Below are positions 35,812-45,999 of a DNA stretch of 64,000 nt, one piece after another (position 1 is the first letter of the stretch; every line of letters starts with the position of its first letter). Where the stretch lies: positions 4,278,001-4,342,000 of the forward strand of contig NZ_CP030055.1 in NCBI RefSeq assembly GCF_015291645.1, written 5' to 3'. This DNA is from Bradyrhizobium sp. CCBAU 53340. GTDB taxonomy: Bacteria; Pseudomonadota; Alphaproteobacteria; Rhizobiales; Xanthobacteraceae. The position numbers were made by a program, and so were the translations under genes. The notes under the pieces were generated by a model. That model had not been told where the DNA came from. It was given only the letters and a program-made list of their open reading frames with translations, and did no database searches.

Positions 35812-37815
35812 TCACTCCCCCGACGGCTCGACCACGGCGAGCTCGATGCCTTCCTGGACGATGTCGCCGACCTTGCACTTGATCGACTTCAGGACTCCCG
35901 CGAACGGCGCGCGCAGCGTCTGCTCCATCTTCATCACCTCCAGCGTGAGGATCGGCGCGCCTCTCTCGAGTTTCGCCCCCTCTTCAGCCAGCACGGCGAC
36001 GACGGTCCCAGGCAAGGGGGCCGCGATCTTGTCCGCGCCGGTTTGCTCCTCGGTCTCGCCGCCGAACGGATCGACCCAGTGAAGGTCGAAGCGGCCGTTG
36101 CGCGTGCGCAAGTACAGCTCATGGCCATCGATCACGGCGGCCACCGACGATTTGACGCCATCCAGTGTCAAATCGAAGCCGCCATCCTTCGACGCGACCG
36201 AGAACGCCAGCTCGCGCTCACCGATCACGAGCGTTGACGGCCCGCTGCCATAGTTCAACGCGACTTGCTGTTCGCCTCCGTGGCCAACGCGGAAGGCAAA
36301 GCTGCGCTGGCGGCGGCCGACCGGCTGCCAGCCGAAGGTCTGCCAGGGTGAATGCGTCTCGCCTTGCGCAGCCCGCTGCTCGTCACTGACGATCGCGGTC
36401 ACGGCAGCACACAGCTCAAGCTCTCCGGGTGGCGGCGAAGCCTGTGTCAGGGCCGCCAGCTCACGCTCGATGAAGCCGGTGTCGATCGCGTTGGTCCGCA
36501 CCTTCGGATGCGTGATCAGCGCGGACAGGAACGGGATGTTGGTGACGATGCCACGGACGTCGGACTCTCCCAGCCCGCGGTTGAGCCGGTCGATCGCGAC
36601 GTCGCGCGTCGGCGCCCAGGCGATCATCTTGGCCAGCATCGCGTCATAATACGGCGAGACACTGTCGCCCTCGCGATAGCCGGCGTCGATGCGCAGGCCG
36701 CCGGTCTCCTCGGGCACGCGCCAGGTCGAGATCCTGCCGACCGACGGCATGAAGTTCTTGGTCGGGTTTTCTGCGTAGACACGCGCCTCGACGGCATGGC
36801 CGTTGAGCCTGATCTGGTCCTGCTTCAGCGGCAGCGCCTCGCCGAAGGCGACGCGCAGCTGCCATTCGACGAGATCGACACCCGTGATCAGTTCGGTCAC
36901 GGGATGCTCGACTTGCAGGCGCGTGTTCATTTCGATGAAGAACACATCCTTGCCGTCGGAGACGAACTCGATGGTGCCGGCGCCGACGTAATTCACCGCG
37001 CTCGCCGCCTTGCGCGCGGCAGCGCAGACGGTCTCGCGCTGGTCGGCATTGAGTGTCGGCGACGGCGCCTCCTCGATCACCTTCTGGTGGCGGCGCTGCA
37101 GCGTGCATTCGCGCTCGAACAGCGACAAGAGATTGCCGTGGCTGTCGCCGACGATCTGCACCTCGATATGCCGGGGATTGTCGACGTATTTTTCGATCAG
37201 CATGCGATCGTCGCCGAACGCCGCCTTGGCCTCGCGCTTGGCGCTGACGATGGCGGGACCAAGCTCGGCGGCCGAACGCACGATCCGCATGCCGCGGCCA
37301 CCGCCGCCGGCGGAGGCTTTCACCAGCACGGGGAAGCCGACTTTCTCGGCCGCCTTTGCCAGCGTGGCATCGTCCTGCGCATCGCCGTGATAGCCGGGCA
37401 CCAGCGGCACGCCGGCCTTCTCCATCAACGCCTTCGAGCCGGATTTCGAGCCCATCGCGTTCATCATCTCGGCGGTCGGGCCGACGAAGACGAGGCCTGC
37501 GTCGTAGCAGGCCTGCGCGAATTCTGCGTTTTCCGACAGGAAGCCATAGCCGGGGTGCACGGCTTCCGCGCCGGTCTTGCGCGCGGCCTCGATCAGCCGC
37601 TCGACATTGAGATAGCTGTCGCGGGCCCGCGCCGGCCCGAGGAGCACGGCCTCATCCGCGAGCGCCACGTGCATGGCGTCGCGGTCGGCCTCGGAATAGA
37701 CCGCAACCGTGCGCAGCCCCATGGCGCGGGCAGTGCGGATGACGCGGCAGGCGATCTCGCCGCGGTTGGCGATCAGGAGCGTGCGAAAACGCCGGTAGAG
37801 CTTTGAACGGTCCAT
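35812..37815 (-). CDS. mccA: 3-methylcrotonyl-CoA carboxylase alpha subunit (biotin carboxylase/BCCP)
   Basis: 667 aa. Biotin carboxylase N-domain with RTLLIANRGEIACRVIRTAR, ATP-grasp with the glycine loop KASAGGGGRGM, carboxylase C-domain, a middle linker, and a C-terminal biotinyl domain with biotin acceptor Lys629 in EVMKMEQ. Start ATG 37815 lies four bases after the mccB stop. Sequence alone could fit acetyl- or propionyl-CoA carboxylase, but the flanking ivd, mccB and hmgL genes point to methylcrotonyl-CoA. Confidence 0.93.
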   Translation of the reverse strand: MDRSKLYRRFRTLLIANRGEIACRVIRTARAMGLRTVAVYSEADRDAMHVALADEAVLLGPARARDSYLNVERLIEAARKTGAEAVHPGYGFLSENAEFAQACYDAGLVFVGPTAEMMNAMGSKSGSKALMEKAGVPLVPGYHGDAQDDATLAKAAEKVGFPVLVKASAGGGGRGMRIVRSAAELGPAIVSAKREAKAAFGDDRMLIEKYVDNPRHIEVQIVGDSHGNLLSLFERECTLQRRHQKVIEEAPSPTLNADQRETVCAAARKAASAVNYVGAGTIEFVSDGKDVFFIEMNTRLQVEHPVTELITGVDLVEWQLRVAFGEALPLKQDQIRLNGHAVEARVYAENPTKNFMPSVGRISTWRVPEETGGLRIDAGYREGDSVSPYYDAMLAKMIAWAPTRDVAIDRLNRGLGESDVRGIVTNIPFLSALITHPKVRTNAIDTGFIERELAALTQASPPPGELELCAAVTAIVSDEQRAAQGETHSPWQTFGWQPVGRRQRSFAFRVGHGGEQQVALNYGSGPSTLVIGERELAFSVASKDGGFDLTLDGVKSSVAAVIDGHELYLRTRNGRFDLHWVDPFGGETEEQTGADKIAAPLPGTVVAVLAEEGAKLERGAPILTLEVMKMEQTLRAPFAGVLKSIKCKVGDIVQEGIELAVVEPSGE

Positions 37816-37819
37816 CGCA

Positions 37820-39424
37820 TCACATCCTGAACAGGCCGAACTTCGTCGGCTCGATCGGCGCATTCGACGCCGCCGAGAGGCCGAGGCCGAGCACGAGACG
37901 CGTGTCGGCCGGGTCGATCACGCCATCGTCCCACAGCCGCGCGGTCGCATAGTAGGGGTGCCCCTGGCTCTCATATTGATCGCGGATCGGCTTGCGGAAT
38001 TGATCCTCCTCCTCCTTCGACCAGCTATCGCCCTTGGCCTCGATGTTGTCGCGGCGGACCTGGCTCAGCACCATCGAGGCCTGCTCGCCGCCCATCACCG
38101 AGATGCGCGCATTCGGCCACATCCAGAGGAAGCGCGGCGAATAGGCCCGTCCGCACATGCCGTAATTGCCGGCGCCGTAGGAGCCGCCGATCACGACGGT
38201 GAATTTCGGCACCGAGGCGGTCGCGACCGCCGTCACCAGCTTGGCGCCGTCACGCGCGATGCCGCCGGCCTCGTACTTCTTGCCGACCATGAAGCCCGTG
38301 ATGTTTTGCAGGAACACCAGGGGAATACCGCGCTGGCAGCACAGCTCGATGAAATGCGCGCCCTTCAGCGAGCTCTCGCTGAACAGGATGCCGTTGTTGG
38401 CGATGATGCCGACCGGAAAACCCCAGATATGGGCGAAGCCGCACACCAGCGTGGTGCCATAGAGTTTCTTGAACTCGTCGAATTCGGAGCCATCGACGAT
38501 GCGCGCGATGATGTCGCGCACGTCGAACGGTTTGCGGCCGTCAACCGGCACCACGCCGTAGATCTCCTCGGCCGCGAATAGCGGATCGCGCGGCTTATGC
38601 ATGTTGAGGTTCGGCCGCGTGGACGGCTTCAGCGTGCCGACGATACGCCGGGCGATGCCGATGGCATGCGCGTCGTTCTGGGCGTAGTGGTCGGTCACGC
38701 CCGATTGCCGCGAATGCACGTCGGCGCCGCCGAGCTCCTCGGCGCTCACCACCTCGCCGGTCGCCGCCTTCACCAGCGGCGGGCCGCCGAGGAAGATGGT
38801 GCCTTGATTGCGCACGATGATGCTCTCGTCCGACATGGCCGGCACATAGGCGCCGCCGGCGGTGCAGGAGCCCATTACGATGGCGATCTGCGGGATACCG
38901 GCCGAGGACATCTGCGCCTGGTTGTAGAAGATGCGGCCAAAATGCCGCTCGTCCGGGAAGATCTCGTCCTGCAGTGGCAGGAAGGCGCCGCCGGAATCGA
39001 CCATGTAGACACAGGGAAGATTGTTCTGCCGCGCGATGTCCTGCGCGCGCAGATGCTTCTTCACCGTCATGGGATAATAGGTGCCGCCCTTGATGGTGGC
39101 GTCATTGGCGACGATGACGCATTCGCGGCCCGAGATGCGCCCCACCCCGGTGACGACGCTCGCCGAATGCACGTCGCCGCCGTAGAGACCGTAGGCTGCG
39201 AGCGGCGACAGCTCCAGGAACGAGGTGCCGGGATCGAGCAGCAGGTCGACCCGCTCGCGCGCCAGCATCTTGCCGCGCGCGGTGTGGCGTTTGCGCGAGG
39301 CCTCGCCGCCGCCGCCGGCAACCTGACTGAGCTTTTCGCGCAAATCGGCGACGAGACCGCGCATGGCCTCGGAATTGCGTGCAAAATCTGATGACGATGG
39401 ATCGATGCTGGAATGGAGCGGCAT
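37820..39424 (-). CDS. mccB: 3-methylcrotonyl-CoA carboxylase beta subunit (carboxyltransferase)
   Basis: 534 aa crotonase-fold carboxyltransferase. Two halves: N-half with [19 protein letters not shown] and [20 protein letters not shown]-half with [39 protein letters not shown] and [14 protein letters not shown]. This set matches MCCase beta. It follows ivd and precedes mccA. Confidence 0.95.
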   Translation of the reverse strand: MPLHSSIDPSSSDFARNSEAMRGLVADLREKLSQVAGGGGEASRKRHTARGKMLARERVDLLLDPGTSFLELSPLAAYGLYGGDVHSASVVTGVGRISGRECVIVANDATIKGGTYYPMTVKKHLRAQDIARQNNLPCVYMVDSGGAFLPLQDEIFPDERHFGRIFYNQAQMSSAGIPQIAIVMGSCTAGGAYVPAMSDESIIVRNQGTIFLGGPPLVKAATGEVVSAEELGGADVHSRQSGVTDHYAQNDAHAIGIARRIVGTLKPSTRPNLNMHKPRDPLFAAEEIYGVVPVDGRKPFDVRDIIARIVDGSEFDEFKKLYGTTLVCGFAHIWGFPVGIIANNGILFSESSLKGAHFIELCCQRGIPLVFLQNITGFMVGKKYEAGGIARDGAKLVTAVATASVPKFTVVIGGSYGAGNYGMCGRAYSPRFLWMWPNARISVMGGEQASMVLSQVRRDNIEAKGDSWSKEEEDQFRKPIRDQYESQGHPYYATARLWDDGVIDPADTRLVLGLGLSAASNAPIEPTKFGLFRM

Positions 39425-39466
39425 ATGGTCCCGCGCTTCTGGTGACGTGGTTTGAGTGAAGGAGCT

Positions 39467-40639
39467 TTAAGCGGTTTCCGACATCAGCTCGCGGCCGATC
39501 AGCATGCGGCGAACTTCCGAAGTCCCGGCGCCGATCTCGTAGAGCTTGGCGTCGCGCCAGAGCCGCCCCACAGGAAACTCGGATGTATAGCCGACGCCGC
39601 CGAGTGCCTGGATCGCCTCGCCCGCCATCCACGTCGCCTTCTCGGCGGAATAGAGGATGGCGGCCGCCGCGTCCTTGCGCAGGCTGCGGGCGTGATCGGC
39701 GCGGTCGCAGGCCTTTCCCACGGCGTAGACATAAGCGCGCGTCGCCTGCCAGGTCGCATACATGTCGGCGAGCTTGCCCTGCATCAGCTGGAAATCGCCG
39801 ATCGGCTGGCCGAACTGCTTGCGCTCGTGCATGTAGGGCACGACCGCATCCATGCAGGCCGCCATGATGCCGAGCGGGCCGCCCGAGAGCACCGCGCGCT
39901 CATAGTCGAGGCCGGACATCAGCACCCTGACGCCCTCGCCCACCTTGCCCAGCACGTTCTCCTCCGGCACCTCGCACTCGTCGAAGAACAGCGGATAGGT
40001 GTTGGAGCCGCGCATGCCGAGCTTGTCGAGGTGCTGGCCGTGGGTAAAACCCTTGAAACCCTTCTCGATCAGGAAGGCGGTCATGCCGCGCGGGCCGGCC
40101 TCCGGATCGGTCTTGGCGTAGACCACGAGCACGTCGGCATCGCCGCCATTGGTGATCCACATTTTGGAGCCGTTGAGCACATAGCGGTCGCCGCGCTTGT
40201 CGGCGCGCAGCTTCATCGAGACCACGTCGGATCCCGCACCCGGCTCGGACATCGCGAGTGCCCCGACATGGTCGCCGGAGATCAGCTTCGGCAGGTAACG
40301 CTGGCGCTGCGCGTCGTTGCCGTTGCGGCGGATCTGGTTGACGCAGAGGTTGGAATGGGCGCCGTAGGAGAGCCCCACCGCGGCCGAGCCGCGCGAGATC
40401 TCCTCCAGGGCGACGATATGGGCGAGATAGCCCATGTTGGAGCCGCCATATTGCTCCGGTGCGGTCATGCCGAGCAGGCCGAGATCGCCAAAGCGCTTCC
40501 ACAGGTCGGCCGGGAACAGGTTGGCCTTCTCGACCTCGGCGGCGCGCGGGGCGACCTCCGCCTCGACGAAGGCGCGAACCGTGTCGCGCAGCATGCCGAT
40601 GTCTTCGCCCAGATCGAAATCGATGCTCGGGATGTTCAA
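39467..40639 (-). CDS. ivd: Isovaleryl-CoA dehydrogenase
   Basis: 390 aa FAD enzyme that oxidises isovaleryl-CoA to 3-methylcrotonyl-CoA. The acyl-CoA dehydrogenase signatures [13 protein letters not shown] and the catalytic glutamate in [14 protein letters not shown] are present. Start is a TTG at 40639 ([11 protein letters not shown]), with an excellent GGAGG seven bases upstream; this gives the standard family length. First gene of the leucine-degradation operon ivd-mccB-mccA-hmgL. Confidence 0.93.
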   Translation of the reverse strand: MNIPSIDFDLGEDIGMLRDTVRAFVEAEVAPRAAEVEKANLFPADLWKRFGDLGLLGMTAPEQYGGSNMGYLAHIVALEEISRGSAAVGLSYGAHSNLCVNQIRRNGNDAQRQRYLPKLISGDHVGALAMSEPGAGSDVVSMKLRADKRGDRYVLNGSKMWITNGGDADVLVVYAKTDPEAGPRGMTAFLIEKGFKGFTHGQHLDKLGMRGSNTYPLFFDECEVPEENVLGKVGEGVRVLMSGLDYERAVLSGGPLGIMAACMDAVVPYMHERKQFGQPIGDFQLMQGKLADMYATWQATRAYVYAVGKACDRADHARSLRKDAAAAILYSAEKATWMAGEAIQALGGVGYTSEFPVGRLWRDAKLYEIGAGTSEVRRMLIGRELMSETA

Positions 40640-40728
40640 GGCGATTCCTCCAAGGATCTTGCAAGTTCTTGTCGGGTCCGAACCTACCCCCGCCCGGGCG
40701 CCGTGGCGGTCGAAAAGGTTGCATTTTC

Positions 40729-40742
40729 CGCCAAGTTTGGCG
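40729..40742. promoter_or_regulatory. Candidate operator in the ivd / AraC divergent gap
   Basis: Palindrome CGCCAA-GT-TTGGCG (40729-40742), 23 bp upstream of the AraC-type regulator start and 90 bp upstream of ivd. Its position between divergent genes suits a regulator site for the leucine-degradation operon. Prediction from symmetry only. Confidence 0.4.
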
Positions 40743-40764
40743 AGGATTTTCCAAAGGACCCCCG

Positions 40765-41793
40765 ATGCCGTTCCAGGCCGCAACCGCAACGCCGCGCCGC
40801 GCCATGACCCCCGCTGCCTTCGTCCGCGGCGTGGTCGCGGCCTATGCCCGCTATGGGCGGGATCCGGCCGAGGCGCTGGGCAAGGGGCAGGTCCTCCCGG
40901 AGCTCGTCAACTCCAGCGATGGGCGGGTGACAGCCGCGCAATTCGAGGCGCTCGCCGGCCACGCCATGCGCGAGCTCGACGACGAGGCGCTCGGCTGGTT
41001 CTCGCGCCGGCTTCCTTTCGGCACCTATGGCATGCTGTGCCGCGCCTCGATCACCGCGCCCAATCTTGAGGTCGCCCTGAAGCGCTGGTGCCGGCATCAC
41101 CGCCTGCTGACCGAGGACGTGCTGTTCGAGCTCGCCGTCAGCGGCGAGACCGCGACCATCTCGCTTCGCGAGCAGCGCGATCTCGGGCCGTTGCGCGAAT
41201 TCTGCCTCGTCACCCTGCTCCGCTACGTGCTCGGCTTCTCCTGCTGGGCGGTGGATTCCGCGATCGCGCTGCGCGCCGCGGAATTCCCGCATCCCGAGCC
41301 CGCCCATGTCTCGGTCTATCCGACCATCTTCTGCAAGCACATCCGTTTCGATGCTGATTGCGCCCGCATCGTCTTCGACAAGCACTATCTCTCGCTGCCG
41401 CTGACGCGGAGCGCGGCCGATCTCGACGGCATGCTCAAGGGCGCGCTGCGCCTCACCGTGCTGCCCTATCGCCGCGACCGGCTGCTGGTCGAGCGCGTCA
41501 GGCGTGTGCTGCGCGAGGCGCGCGGACGCATTCTCGGCGCGGAGGATGTCGCCAGCGAGCTTGCGCTCTCCACCCGCACCATGCACCGGCGGCTCCGTGA
41601 GGAAGCAACCTCATTGCGCGACCTGAAGGAAGAAGCAAAGCTCGAGCTCGCCAAGCAGGAGCTGATGCGCGGCCGCACGCCGATCAAGCGGATCGCGGAG
41701 ATCGCCGGCTTCCGCAACGAGAAGAGCTTTTCGCGGGCTTTCCGCAGCTGGACCGGCGCCAGCCCGCGCGAATTTCGCGGAAAATATCGGTGA
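40765..41793 (+). CDS. AraC family transcriptional regulator of the leucine-degradation region
   Basis: 342 aa. N-terminal AraC-binding-type domain of the OruR/ToxR-like class (Arabinose-type binding domain-2 style, [16 protein letters not shown]) and a C-terminal double helix-turn-helix with [15 protein letters not shown] and [22 protein letters not shown]. Divergent from ivd with a 125-bp gap, so it most likely controls the ivd operon. ATG 40765 follows AAAGGACCCCCG. Ligand unknown. Confidence 0.86.
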   Translation: MPFQAATATPRRAMTPAAFVRGVVAAYARYGRDPAEALGKGQVLPELVNSSDGRVTAAQFEALAGHAMRELDDEALGWFSRRLPFGTYGMLCRASITAPNLEVALKRWCRHHRLLTEDVLFELAVSGETATISLREQRDLGPLREFCLVTLLRYVLGFSCWAVDSAIALRAAEFPHPEPAHVSVYPTIFCKHIRFDADCARIVFDKHYLSLPLTRSAADLDGMLKGALRLTVLPYRRDRLLVERVRRVLREARGRILGAEDVASELALSTRTMHRRLREEATSLRDLKEEAKLELAKQELMRGRTPIKRIAEIAGFRNEKSFSRAFRSWTGASPREFRGKYR

Positions 41794-41886
41794 AGCGCGC
41801 ACGATGTTGCGTGTTTCTCACAAATTTACGGCCCCCGAGATCGCCCCGGAGGCCGCAAAGCTCGAAACAGCTTCTAACGCTTTGCG

Positions 41887-42183
41887 TTAGTTCGAGTTGG
41901 TCTGCGCGCCCGGACGAAGCTTCGGGTGCTTGGTCTGCTTGGGCTGGAAGGCGAGCGCATCGCTTGCGGTCTTCGCGCCGCCGCTCTGCGAGCAGGTGCC
42001 GCCGATGCCGCTGGCTGCCGACCGACACGCTTCCATCGTCGGATAGCCGCAGCCGTGAGCGGCCTGGGCGCCATTGGTAATGCAGTAGTCCTCAGCCTTC
42101 GCGGTCGGCGCCGTCAGAACCAGAAACGCAGACGCAACCAGCGTCGCAGCCGAGGCTGCGAACGTCTTCGAAATCGAGATCAT
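41887..42183 (-). CDS. DUF3551-like small secreted protein
   Basis: 98 aa. Signal peptide (TFAASAATLVASAFLVLTAPTAKA, mature start near AEDY). The mature part has a cysteine pattern C-x9-C-x8-C-x10-C (YCITNGAQAAHGCGYPTMEACRSA..GTCSQ) like DUF3551 proteins, which are abundant in Bradyrhizobium. Function unknown; probably periplasmic with disulfides. Confidence 0.7.
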   Translation of the reverse strand: MISISKTFAASAATLVASAFLVLTAPTAKAEDYCITNGAQAAHGCGYPTMEACRSAASGIGGTCSQSGGAKTASDALAFQPKQTKHPKLRPGAQTNSN

Positions 42184-42387
42184 GTTGTCTTTTCCTGCTT
42201 AAGGAGTCCCACGAAAGAGTCCTCGGCATGCGACGCAGGCTGAGGGTTCACACCCCGGATGTAGGCCGCGCGCCGGCGCCGACAATCACGGCTCAGCGCA
42301 TTGCAGCACTTCGTAATTCACATGTCTTTGTTATGTGATCTACTAAGCTATATAATGCCTCACATGACGTGGCGTGCGACGGACCCC

Positions 42388-42882
42388 TTAGCCCGCCGAT
42401 GCCGCAAGCATGACGTCAGGCACCGGCAGCGGCACGTCCTTCGCGACGCCCAGCACGGGAAAGCTGCGGACGTTCTTCACGTTGGGCATGGCGGCGAAAT
42501 GCAGCAGCTGCTGGCGCATGCTCTCGACGCTCGGTGCGACGCATTTGAGGAGATAGTCGGTGTCGCCCGAAATCCGCCAGCACTGCTGGATGCGCGGGAT
42601 TGCGGCGATGGTGCCCTCGAACGCTTCGAGCACCGGCTGGGCCTGGCTGCCGAGCTGGATCGAGACGAACGACACCACCTCATAGCCCAATAGCCGCTCG
42701 TCGATGACCGCGCGCACCGCGCGGATCACGCCGCGGCCGAACAGCGATTTGAGCCGCCGCAGGCAGTTCGGCGCGGAGACGCCGACGCGCAGCGCCAGCT
42801 CGTTGTTGCGGACGCGCCCGTCCTGCTGGAGTTCGGAAAGTATCCTCAGATCGACGCCGTCGAGCTGCTCACGCGCGGCCAT
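42388..42882 (-). CDS. Lrp/AsnC family transcriptional regulator
   Basis: 164 aa. N-terminal helix-turn-helix (LDGVDLRILSELQQDGRVRNNELALRVGVSAPNCLRRL) and C-terminal RAM ligand-binding/oligomerisation domain (VVSFVSIQLGSQAQPVLEAFE, CWRISGDTDYLLKCVA). Responds to an amino acid in this family. Neighbours do not reveal the target; the upstream gap separates it from the complex-I subunit gene. Confidence 0.9.
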   Translation of the reverse strand: MAAREQLDGVDLRILSELQQDGRVRNNELALRVGVSAPNCLRRLKSLFGRGVIRAVRAVIDERLLGYEVVSFVSIQLGSQAQPVLEAFEGTIAAIPRIQQCWRISGDTDYLLKCVAPSVESMRQQLLHFAAMPNVKNVRSFPVLGVAKDVPLPVPDVMLAASAG

Positions 42883-42980
42883 CCCCCCACCTCGTCATGG
42901 TCCGGTCATGGGGGCAGCGAAGCACGCGGCGCAAGGGGTGCCAAGGGCTGATCGGCGAAGACCGGCGAGGAGAAGCCCCT

Positions 42981-43286
42981 TCAGTGCGTCCAGGGCTCGC
43001 CGCGGCGGAAGGAGAAATTGTCGGCGTAGGCGACCTGGCGGTGCAGCGACTCCTTCGGCTCGATCACCTGGTAGGCGATGCCTTTGCGCTCGCAATAGGC
43101 GATCGCCTCGTCCTTGGTGTGGAAGCGCAGCGTGATCTGCTGCTTCATGTCCCCGGACGAGGTCCAGCCCATCAGCGGCTCGACCGCGCGCGGCTGCTCC
43201 GGCTCGTAATCGAGCTGCCATTCCTTGGTCTTGGAGCGGCCGGATTGCATCGCGTTCTTGGCGGGCTTGAAAATGCGTGCGGTCAT
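42981..43286 (-). CDS. NADH dehydrogenase accessory subunit, NDUFS4-like (ETC_C1_NDUFA4 family)
   Basis: 101 aa from ATG 43286. It opens MTARIFKPAKNAMQSGRSKTKEWQ and contains the NDUFS4 core PLMGWTSSGDMKQQITLRF and a C-terminal NFSFRRGEP. The family is an accessory (18-kDa) subunit of respiratory complex I in alphaproteobacteria and mitochondria. The frame is open 55 codons upstream, but the conserved start is 43286. Confidence 0.85.
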   Translation of the reverse strand: MTARIFKPAKNAMQSGRSKTKEWQLDYEPEQPRAVEPLMGWTSSGDMKQQITLRFHTKDEAIAYCERKGIAYQVIEPKESLHRQVAYADNFSFRRGEPWTH

Positions 43287-43541
43287 TGGCGATCCGGCCT
43301 CTTCGTCTTTCGTTCGATATTGATGCGTCACGGTAGCGATTGGTCGAAACCGCGGGCATAGTATAGAGACACCTTTCGGGAACTGATCGGTGATTCCGCC
43401 CCTCCCGGGGTCCTCGCCGACGGGTATAGTCATTATGCTGCACTGTGACAATTGCGTACCCGCCTTCCGCCCGGGAATCCCGCCCGGGGGACTCGCCTCG
43501 CCGCCTTCAGCTTATTTGCCCCCTTCGAGAGCTTCCGTCGC

Positions 43542-44723
43542 ATGGCCTTCCTGAACATCAACGCCACGCTCCCCGACAAGGGCCGTGACCTCAGGCTCGA
43601 CCTGTTTCGCGGCATTGCCAACTGGGCGATCTTCCTCGATCACATCCCCGACAATATCGTGAACTGGATCACGACGCGCAATTACGGCTTTTCCGACGCG
43701 GCCGACCTGTTCGTCTTCATCTCCGGTTACACCGCCTCCTTCGTCTATGCGCGGATGATGCTGGAGCGCGGCTTCATCGTCGGTGCCACCCGCCTGACCA
43801 AGCGGGTCTGGCAGCTCTACGTCGCCCACATCATCCTGTTCGTGATCTACATCGCCTCGATCAGCTATCTGGCGCTCCGCTTCGGCGACTCCGAGATGAT
43901 CAATGAGTTCAACGTTGCCGGCCTTGTCGACAACGCCACCGAGACGCTGCGCCAGGGACTGTTCCTGCGCTTCAAGCCGCTCAATCTCGACGTGCTGCCG
44001 CTCTACATCGTGCTGATGGGCCTGTTTCCGCCGGTGCTGTGGTTCATGCTGCGCAAGCCTGACCTGACGATGGTGCTATCCATCATCCTGTGGCTGACCG
44101 CGCGTCACTTCGGCCTGAACCTCAACGCCTATCCGGCCGGCCAGTGGTACTTCAACCCCTATTGCTGGCAGGTGCTGTTCGTGTTCGGCGCCTGGTGCGC
44201 CATGGGCGGCGCGCGGCGTTCGATGACGCTGATCAACGCGCCCGTTACGCTGTGGCTCTGCCTCGCCTATCTCGCCTTTGCGCTGGTCATGACCATGGCC
44301 GGCCGCTTCCCGACGCTGGGCGGCATGTTTCCGGAATGGTTGTTCTCGGCCTTCAATCCGAACGACAAGACCAACCTTGCGCCTTATCGCTTCATCCATT
44401 TCGTCGTGATCGTGATCCTGGTGATCCGCTTCGTGCCGAAGGACTGGCCGGGCCTGGAATGGAAGATCTTCGATCCGGTGATCGTCTGCGGCCAGCAATC
44501 GCTCGCCGTGTTCTGCGTCGGCGTGTTCCTGTCCTTCGTCGGCCATTTCGAGCTGTCGATGAGTTCGGGCTCGCTGTTCGCGCAGCTGTTCGTCTCCATC
44601 GCGGGCATCGCGATCATGACGACGGTCGCCTACTACATCTCCTGGTCGAAGCGGCAGGACAAGCCGCTGAAGCCCCCGCCGGCGAAGCCCGCAGCCTCAC
44701 CGGCAGCGAAGGCGGCCGCCTGA
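43542..44723 (+). CDS. opgC: OpgC family membrane protein
   Basis: 393 aa from ATG 43542 (an extended frame begins at 43452). About ten transmembrane helices; the N-terminal RDLRLDLFRGIANWAIFLDHIP is typical of the OpgC/acyltransferase-like family. OpgC succinylates periplasmic glucans; in rhizobia paralogues may modify cyclic glucans or other surface polymers. Ends in an Ala/Pro/Lys-rich tail. No neighbouring glucan genes, so the substrate is uncertain. Confidence 0.82.
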   Translation: MAFLNINATLPDKGRDLRLDLFRGIANWAIFLDHIPDNIVNWITTRNYGFSDAADLFVFISGYTASFVYARMMLERGFIVGATRLTKRVWQLYVAHIILFVIYIASISYLALRFGDSEMINEFNVAGLVDNATETLRQGLFLRFKPLNLDVLPLYIVLMGLFPPVLWFMLRKPDLTMVLSIILWLTARHFGLNLNAYPAGQWYFNPYCWQVLFVFGAWCAMGGARRSMTLINAPVTLWLCLAYLAFALVMTMAGRFPTLGGMFPEWLFSAFNPNDKTNLAPYRFIHFVVIVILVIRFVPKDWPGLEWKIFDPVIVCGQQSLAVFCVGVFLSFVGHFELSMSSGSLFAQLFVSIAGIAIMTTVAYYISWSKRQDKPLKPPPAKPAASPAAKAAA

Positions 44724-44898
44724 GCTGCCCGCGAACGCTCGCGCCTCCAGGCGAGCGTTCCGCCTCCATGGCCATGTCCGGCTTGTCCGGAATCGGATTG
44801 ACCTGCGTCAACCGGGGGCGACGCCGGCCGGCCTAATGTTGCCAAGACATACGCCGCCGCAATGTCGGCAGCTTCCCCCTTGGACAAGGCCCAAGCAC

Positions 44899-45324
44899 AT
44901 GCCCTCTCATTTTCACGCCGTGGTCTGGATAGATCATTCGCAGGCTCGCATCTTCCATCTCGGCCTGAGCGGCTCCGACGAAGTCACGTTGCATCCGCAA
45001 CTGGCGACGCGGCACCTGCATCACAAGGCCAACGCGATCGGCAGCGGCCATGCCGCGCCCGACAAGACGTTCTATGCCGAGGTGACCAAGGCTCTCGCCG
45101 ATGCCGGCGAAATCCTCATCATCGGTCCGGCGGGCGCGAAGACGGAGCTCGCCAGCCACATCCGCGCCCATGCGCCCGAGCTCGCCAAGCGCATCGCCGC
45201 GGTGGAATCGGCCGATCATCCCTCGGATAACGAAATCGTCGCCTACGCCAAGCGTCACTTCAAGCTGCCGCTGCCGCGCATTCAGGCGCCGGGAGCGGCC
45301 TTGGGCGAACGACACTCGGGTTGA
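44899..45324 (+). CDS. Small protein of the eRF1-like/translational-machinery type
   Basis: 141 aa from ATG 44899. The start MPSHFHAVVWIDHSQARIF and a later ILIIGPAGAKTELASHI match a proteobacterial family annotated as translational machinery protein and distantly similar to the eRF1 C-terminal domain and host-attachment proteins. Ribosome association has not been shown for it. An upstream start would add 21 residues of poor protein character. Confidence 0.6.
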   Translation: MPSHFHAVVWIDHSQARIFHLGLSGSDEVTLHPQLATRHLHHKANAIGSGHAAPDKTFYAEVTKALADAGEILIIGPAGAKTELASHIRAHAPELAKRIAAVESADHPSDNEIVAYAKRHFKLPLPRIQAPGAALGERHSG

Positions 45325-45334
45325 CGGGAGCGGC

Positions 45335-45529
45335 TCAGGCCGCAGCCTCGCCATCGTATTCGGTGAATTTCTTGTAGATCCAGTCACGCCCGTCGTGACG
45401 GCGCCAGACCTTGCCATAGACGAGCTGCCCGTTGATCGAGCGGCGCGGCAGGATGACGGTCCAGAGGTGCCATATCTCGGTCCAGTTCGACCGTGGGCGA
45501 ACCGTTTTCGAGGTGAGATCGAAAGCCAT
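45335..45529 (-). CDS. Small hypothetical protein
   Basis: 64 aa from ATG 45529. It is rich in Trp (SNWTEIWHLWTVILP and RDWIYKKFTEYDG) and charged residues and looks like a compact domain. The ATG is preferred over a TTG three codons upstream. Convergent with the eRF1-like gene (10 bp apart). Function unknown. Confidence 0.5.
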   Translation of the reverse strand: MAFDLTSKTVRPRSNWTEIWHLWTVILPRRSINGQLVYGKVWRRHDGRDWIYKKFTEYDGEAAA

Positions 45530-45834
45530 GACGGACAACTCGCGCGAAACGAAACGCCGCGACGAATGTGATCTCGTATGAACCGCTGGATGCGGCGGCG
45601 TCGCGTGCCGGGACCGGTTTGATACCAGTCGTCAAAATGGCCGCAACGACAGCTCGTGCTTAACCTAACCGATCAACCTTACTCGCCGACGGGACGTTGC
45701 CCTTGCCGGTTGAAAGGCCTGCCTATCTTTCCTAAGATATTTGCGCAATTTGAGAACGAGCACGCCGATTGCGAAGCGCGTGCCCAGTGATTTCGAACTC
45801 GGACTGATTTTTAAAGAGCCGATTGCGCGGGTTA

Positions 45835-45999
45835 ATGATGATGAATCTGCAATGTGCATATTTGCGCCTGGCGATGCCTTCGCCGCCGCCGACACAGCTT
45901 GGCCAGCGCACCCACGACAGTTCGCCGAAAGCCGCCAATGACAACTATCCGGTCTGGCCGCTGATCCCGTTTCCGGCGGGCTGGCACGCCTCGAACTGA
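45835..45999 (+). CDS. Small ORF ending in YPVWPLIPFPAGW
   Basis: 54 aa if the first ATG of a tandem ATGATGATG is used; the next good start is 45874 (41 aa, MPSPPPTQL..). The C-terminal PKAANDNYPVWPLIPFPAGWHAS is of a kind I recall from short Bradyrhizobium proteins. No strong ribosome site is visible at either start. It overlaps other frames, so the call rests on the sequence pattern alone. Confidence 0.45.
   Translation: MMMNLQCAYLRLAMPSPPPTQLGQRTHDSSPKAANDNYPVWPLIPFPAGWHASN

Noticed and set aside
36352..37806. Long plus-strand frame opposite mccA
   Set aside because: Antisense shadow of mccA, rich in His/Arg/Asp as expected for such shadows; no domain.
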